Part shown: in pieces, positions 60,261 through 64,000 of the stretch
How positions within the stretch are numbered: the stretch's first letter is position 1
How the letters are laid out: each line of letters opens with the position of its first letter
DNA from: Sipunculus nudus
Taxonomy: Eukaryota; Annelida; Sipuncula; Golfingiida; Sipunculidae
Length of the DNA: 64,000 nucleotides
Direction: 5' to 3'
Assembly (NCBI GenBank): GCA_026874595.1
Contig: CM049317.1
Span: 55,276,118 to 55,340,117 of the forward strand
Notes under the pieces: model-generated
What the model saw: the letters and a program-made list of their open reading frames with translations, nothing else
Database searches by the model: none
What the model was told of the DNA's origin: nothing
Translations under genes and position numbers: made by a program

Positions 60261-61540
60261 GACCATTTTTTTGTAACTTTGTCAGTTTTTAAGCTAGGCA
60301 GAACTAGTTTTCGGCATTTTGTTCCACATGACCAGCTTGACACGACAGAACTGAAAGTCACGCCAAATCTCGCGCCATATCTCGTCAAACGAGAAAAAAC
60401 GAGACTTCGCGGAAATGCTTATAACTCGGCGACTTTTACAGCTAGACAGGTCTGGTTTTCGGCATTTCGTTCCACCAAACAAGCTTGACACGACAGAGCT
60501 GCAAGACAGGCCAAATCTCGCACCGTATCTCGTCAAACGAGAAAACACGGGATGTCACGGAAATGCTTATAACTGGGCCAGTTTTACAGCTAGACACGTC
60601 TGGTTTTCGGCAATTAGTTCCACTAGACCAGCTTGACACGACAGATATGCAAGTCTGGCAAAATCTCGCACCGTATCTCGTCAAACGAGAAAACACGAAA
60701 TTTCACGGAAATGCTTATAACTGGGCCAGTTTTACAGCTAGACACGTCTGGTTTCCGGCATTTCCTTCCACATGACCAGCTTGACACGATAGATGTGCAA
60801 GTCAGGCCAAATCTCGCACCCTATCTCGTCAAACGAGAAAACACGAGATTTCACGGAAATGCTTATAACTCGGCGAGTTTTACAGCTAGACAGGTCTAGT
60901 TTTCGGCATTTTCTTTCACATGACCTGCTGGACATGACAGAACTGAAAGTCAGGCCGAATGTCGCACCGTATCTCGTCAAACGAGAAAACATGAGATTTC
61001 ACGGCATTGGTTATAACTCGGCGAGTTTTACAGATAGACACGTCTGGTTTTCGGCATTTTGTTCCACTAGACCAGCTTGACATGACAGACATGCATGTCA
61101 GGCAAAATCTCGCACCGTATCCCGTCAAACGAGAAAACACGAGATTTCACGGAACTGCAGCTAGACAGGTCTAGTTTTCGGCATTTAGTTCCACATGACC
61201 CGCTTGGCATGACAGAACTCCAAGTCAGGCACAATCTCGCACCGTATCTCGTCAAACGAGAAAACACGAGATTTCACCAAAATGCTTTTAACTCGGCGAT
61301 TTTTACAGGTACGAAGGTCTAGTTTTCGGCATTGTGTCACATATGAACTGCTTGATTAGATAAAGCCATAAGTCTGCCCAAATCTCGCACCATATCTTGT
61401 GCAACGTGAACAAACGAGATGTCACTGAAATGCTTATAACTCGGCGCCTTTTACAACAAAGTAGTTCTAGTTTTCGGCATTTTGTCACATATGACCAGCT
61501 TGACATGACAAACCTGAAAACGTCTCACTGCTTCTTGTCA
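60261..61540. repeat. Module C array 5
   Basis: 148-bp monomers starting like arrays 1a and 3 but with additional monomers (60,900-61,480) not present elsewhere in the window. One monomer is shortened near 61,155 (GGAACTGCAGCTAGACAGG), with about 20 bases missing. Confidence 0.85.
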
Positions 61541-61849
61541 AACGAGATTAACGGGATTTCATGAAAATTGAAGTTGGTCCCTTTTACACTAGAAAGATAT
61601 GCAGCTGTTAAAGGTCAGCATGCATAAATAAACATATTATCCGTTTCTGCTGCCCCCACAATGTTGCTCATTCATATGACTGTTTCTACATGCACTCTCT
61701 TTCTATCTGTCTGTATCATTTAAATTTCCGGCAAGCGCGTGACCTCTGGTCATCTTGTTTTTTTGTTTATTGCTTGCCGGAATCAAAGATTTCGGCAAGC
61801 ATATTGCTCAGTTGCGTATGTCTGTTTGTCTGTTTGTCTGTTTATTTGT
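61541..61849. repeat. Spacer plus hairpin module H, one unit
   Basis: The conserved spacer and GCTTGCCGG at 61,772. The hairpin is the AAA-loop type (GGAATC-AAA-GATTTC), as in the first unit at 31,448 and the truncated last one at 63,979. Confidence 0.85.
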
Positions 61850-62990
61850 CTGCACTCTCCTGGCCACAATTTTGCCACAATCACCTTGAAACTTACAGCG
61901 ATGATGAAAAACATAATTTCTAGGTGCCCTATTGTTTTTGGTTAAAATAGGTCAAAGGTCAAGGTCAAGGTCACGACAGGTATGGTTAACGGTTTTTGCA
62001 CTATAACTTCGCCATAAATAGTTTTATCCACTTCTGCAATAGCTCATTTTTTTCGTCATCACCTGGCCTTTCTTTTGACATGTAGCTTACTTAAATTTGC
62101 TGTTACCATGGTTACGCAATTTTGGGGAGAAATCATGGAATTTCCTGATATTTTTCAAATTTGCAGCAATCGTACTGATTCTGAGATATTTTATGTAACA
62201 CAAGAATATCTCGAAATTGTTTTTTCAGATTTTGGAAATGGCCGCCAGGGGGCGTTGCAGATGAAAAAACATGAACATTTGTTTTGGTGCTATACCTCCA
62301 GAACTATTAAACATTGGGCCATTTCCATCACAGCACCTTCAACTGGGGTCCATGGGCTTATTTTTGCGCATAGGTGCCAAAGTGCGCTATTGCCAGATTT
62401 CTCTATTTTTGGGGTAAAACTTTTGAATTTTGAAAATATGCAGTTTTCAGCTTCTAACTCTGTCAGTTTTTATGCTGGAGGGTTCAATTTTTTTGCATCT
62501 TGTAGCCCTTGGTGAGCTCTCGGTGATCTAATCAAAAATCTTGCAAAATCTCGCACCGTTTCTCGTCAAACGAGAGTCTTCGAGATTTCATTAAATATGA
62601 CCTACAGGTTGCATTTTTTTAACAATGGCTTTGAAATTGATATATTTTGTGTTATTTATAAATATCTCGAAATCAGATTTTCATTTTTTGGAAATAGCCA
62701 CCAGGGGGCGTGGTACCTGAAACACTGTAACATATCATTTTTCTGCAATATCTAAAATAATTTTAAACATGGCACAATTTTTATCGTTGTATCTTAAACT
62801 AGGAACATTGGCTTATTCCTCCGCACATGTAGCTTTGTGCTGCCGTTACCATGGTTACCAAATTTGTGGGTTAAACTTGACGATCTGAAAATATGCAGTT
62901 TTTGGCTTCTATCTCGGTTAATATTTATGTTTCAAGGGTCTAGTTTTTTTGCATAAGGCTGCTTCCCCTTGGTTCTAAGTCATTCAATTG
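61850..62990. repeat. Module A, copy 6 (variant that runs into C)
   Basis: Same structure as copy 4. CTCF-like CCGCCAGGGGGCGTTG at 62,242 and CCACCAGGGGGCGTGG at 62,698. AGGTCA cluster from 61,949. In the recurrent frame GAGGTC is changed to GGGTTC. Confidence 0.88.
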
Positions 62991-63975
62991 CAAGTCTCGT
63001 CAAATTTCGCTCGGTTTATCGTCAAACGAGAAAAAACGAGATTTCACGGAAATGCTTATAACTCGGCGACTTTTACAGCTACACAGGTCTAGTTTTCGGC
63101 ATTTCATAACATATGACCAGCTTGACACGCCAGAAAAGAAATCAGGCCAAATCTCGCACCATATCTCGTCAAGCGAGAAAAAAACGAGATATCATGGAAA
63201 TGTTTATAACTAGGCGACTTTTACAGCTACTCAGGTCTAGTTTTTGGCATTTGGTAACATTTGGCCAACTTGACATAGTAAAACTGCGATACTTGGCGAA
63301 ATCTCGCACTACATCTGGTCAAATGTGGAAAAACGAGATTTCACAGAAATGCATATAAGTCGGCGACTTTCACGGCTAGACAGGTCTAGTTTTTGGCATT
63401 CATTAACATTTGGACGGCTTGACATGACAAACCTGCAAGACTGGCCAAATCTCGCACCATATCTCGTCAAACGATAAAAAAGAAGATTTCACAGAAATGC
63501 TAATAACTCGGCAACTTTTACAGCTAGACAGATGTAGTTTTCGCCATTTCATAACATTTAGAGAGTTTGATATGACAAATCTACAAGACTGGCCAAATCC
63601 TGCACCATATCTCGTCAAACGAGAAAACACGAGAGTACACGGAAATGCTTATAACTCGGCAACTTTTACAGCTAGACAGATGTAGTTTTCGCCATTTCAT
63701 AACATTTAGAGAGTTTGATATGACAAATCTACAAGACTGGCCAAATCCTGCACCATATCTCGTCAAACGAGAAAACACGAGAGTACACGGAAATGCTTAT
63801 AACTCGGCGACTTTTACAGCTAGACGGATCTAGTTTTCGCCATTTCGTAACGTTTGGCCGTCTTGACATAATAAAACTGCTCGTCTTGCCAAATCTCGTA
63901 CTATATCTCGTCAAGCGAGAAAAAAACATGATTTCACGTAAATGCTGATAACACGGCGACTTTTGCAGCTAGTTT
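62991..63975. repeat. Module C array 6
   Basis: 148-bp monomers in the order of array 2, with one monomer duplicated exactly: the text around 63,497-63,640 recurs at 63,645-63,790. That is a fresh one-unit expansion. Confidence 0.87.
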
Positions 63976-64000
63976 GTTGCTTGCCGAATTCAAAGATTTC
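63976..64000. repeat. Hairpin module H, truncated by the window edge
   Basis: GCTTGCCGAATTCAAAGATTTC begins at 63,979 and is cut off before the right arm closes. The composite satellite therefore continues beyond this window. Confidence 0.8.

Overview
The window looks like a stretch of animal nuclear DNA with few or no genes and very many repeats. A mollusc, probably a bivalve, is the best guess. The sequence is AT-rich and has no long open frames or dense coding. It holds long (TA)n tracts, hAT-type MITEs, tRNA-derived repeats, and an interspersed repeat running from AACAAGTGACCCATGGGTC to GCTGAGCTAAAAA with a GGAC-rich tract, a type I associate from memory with bivalve genomes. No complete protein-coding gene can be supported. 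Most open frames lie inside repeats and are open on both strands only because the repeats are palindromic or low in stops.

Positions 1-31,400 are a patchwork. It contains a 289-bp tandem repeat carrying TGACCTTTGACC motifs (1-1,400). A 1.46-kb element with inverted ends splits a 38-bp minisatellite (3,575-5,335). Two islands of back-to-back ATTGTAATAA motifs follow (6,280-7,940 and 10,546-11,050), then a tRNA-derived SINE (11.05-11.26 kb), a hAT MITE with an 8-bp target duplication (12,163-12,509), a 2.4-kb composite repeat (13,971-16,403), three 275-bp tandem units each with a tRNA-like antisense segment (19,795-20,469) and a 1.07-kb element with 20-bp perfect inverted ends (24,039-25,113). 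Two related exon-like fragments with a weak CARD-like look lie at 17.6-17.76 kb and 24.84-24.92 kb. The remaining stretches hold nothing I recognise.

From 31,440 to about 55,500, and again from 59,880 to the end, the DNA is a modular composite satellite. Five recurring modules are shuffled: H, a hairpin unit; A, about 1.47 kb and nearly identical between copies; B, a tandem of about 330 bp; C, a tandem of 148 bp; and D, a variant of the start of A. The modules carry regularly spaced, same-strand matches to the CTCF core motif (about 27), X-box/RFX-like palindromes (about 20), AGGTCA direct repeats and TCTCGT/ACGAGA palindromes. The array runs off the right edge in the middle of a hairpin. An unrelated 365-bp satellite (55.86-57.7 kb) and unique DNA separate its two parts.

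The strongest candidate for something undescribed is this composite satellite, because one family combines CTCF-like, X-box-like and nuclear-receptor-like motifs at fixed spacing. Whether any protein binds there cannot be known from sequence alone.
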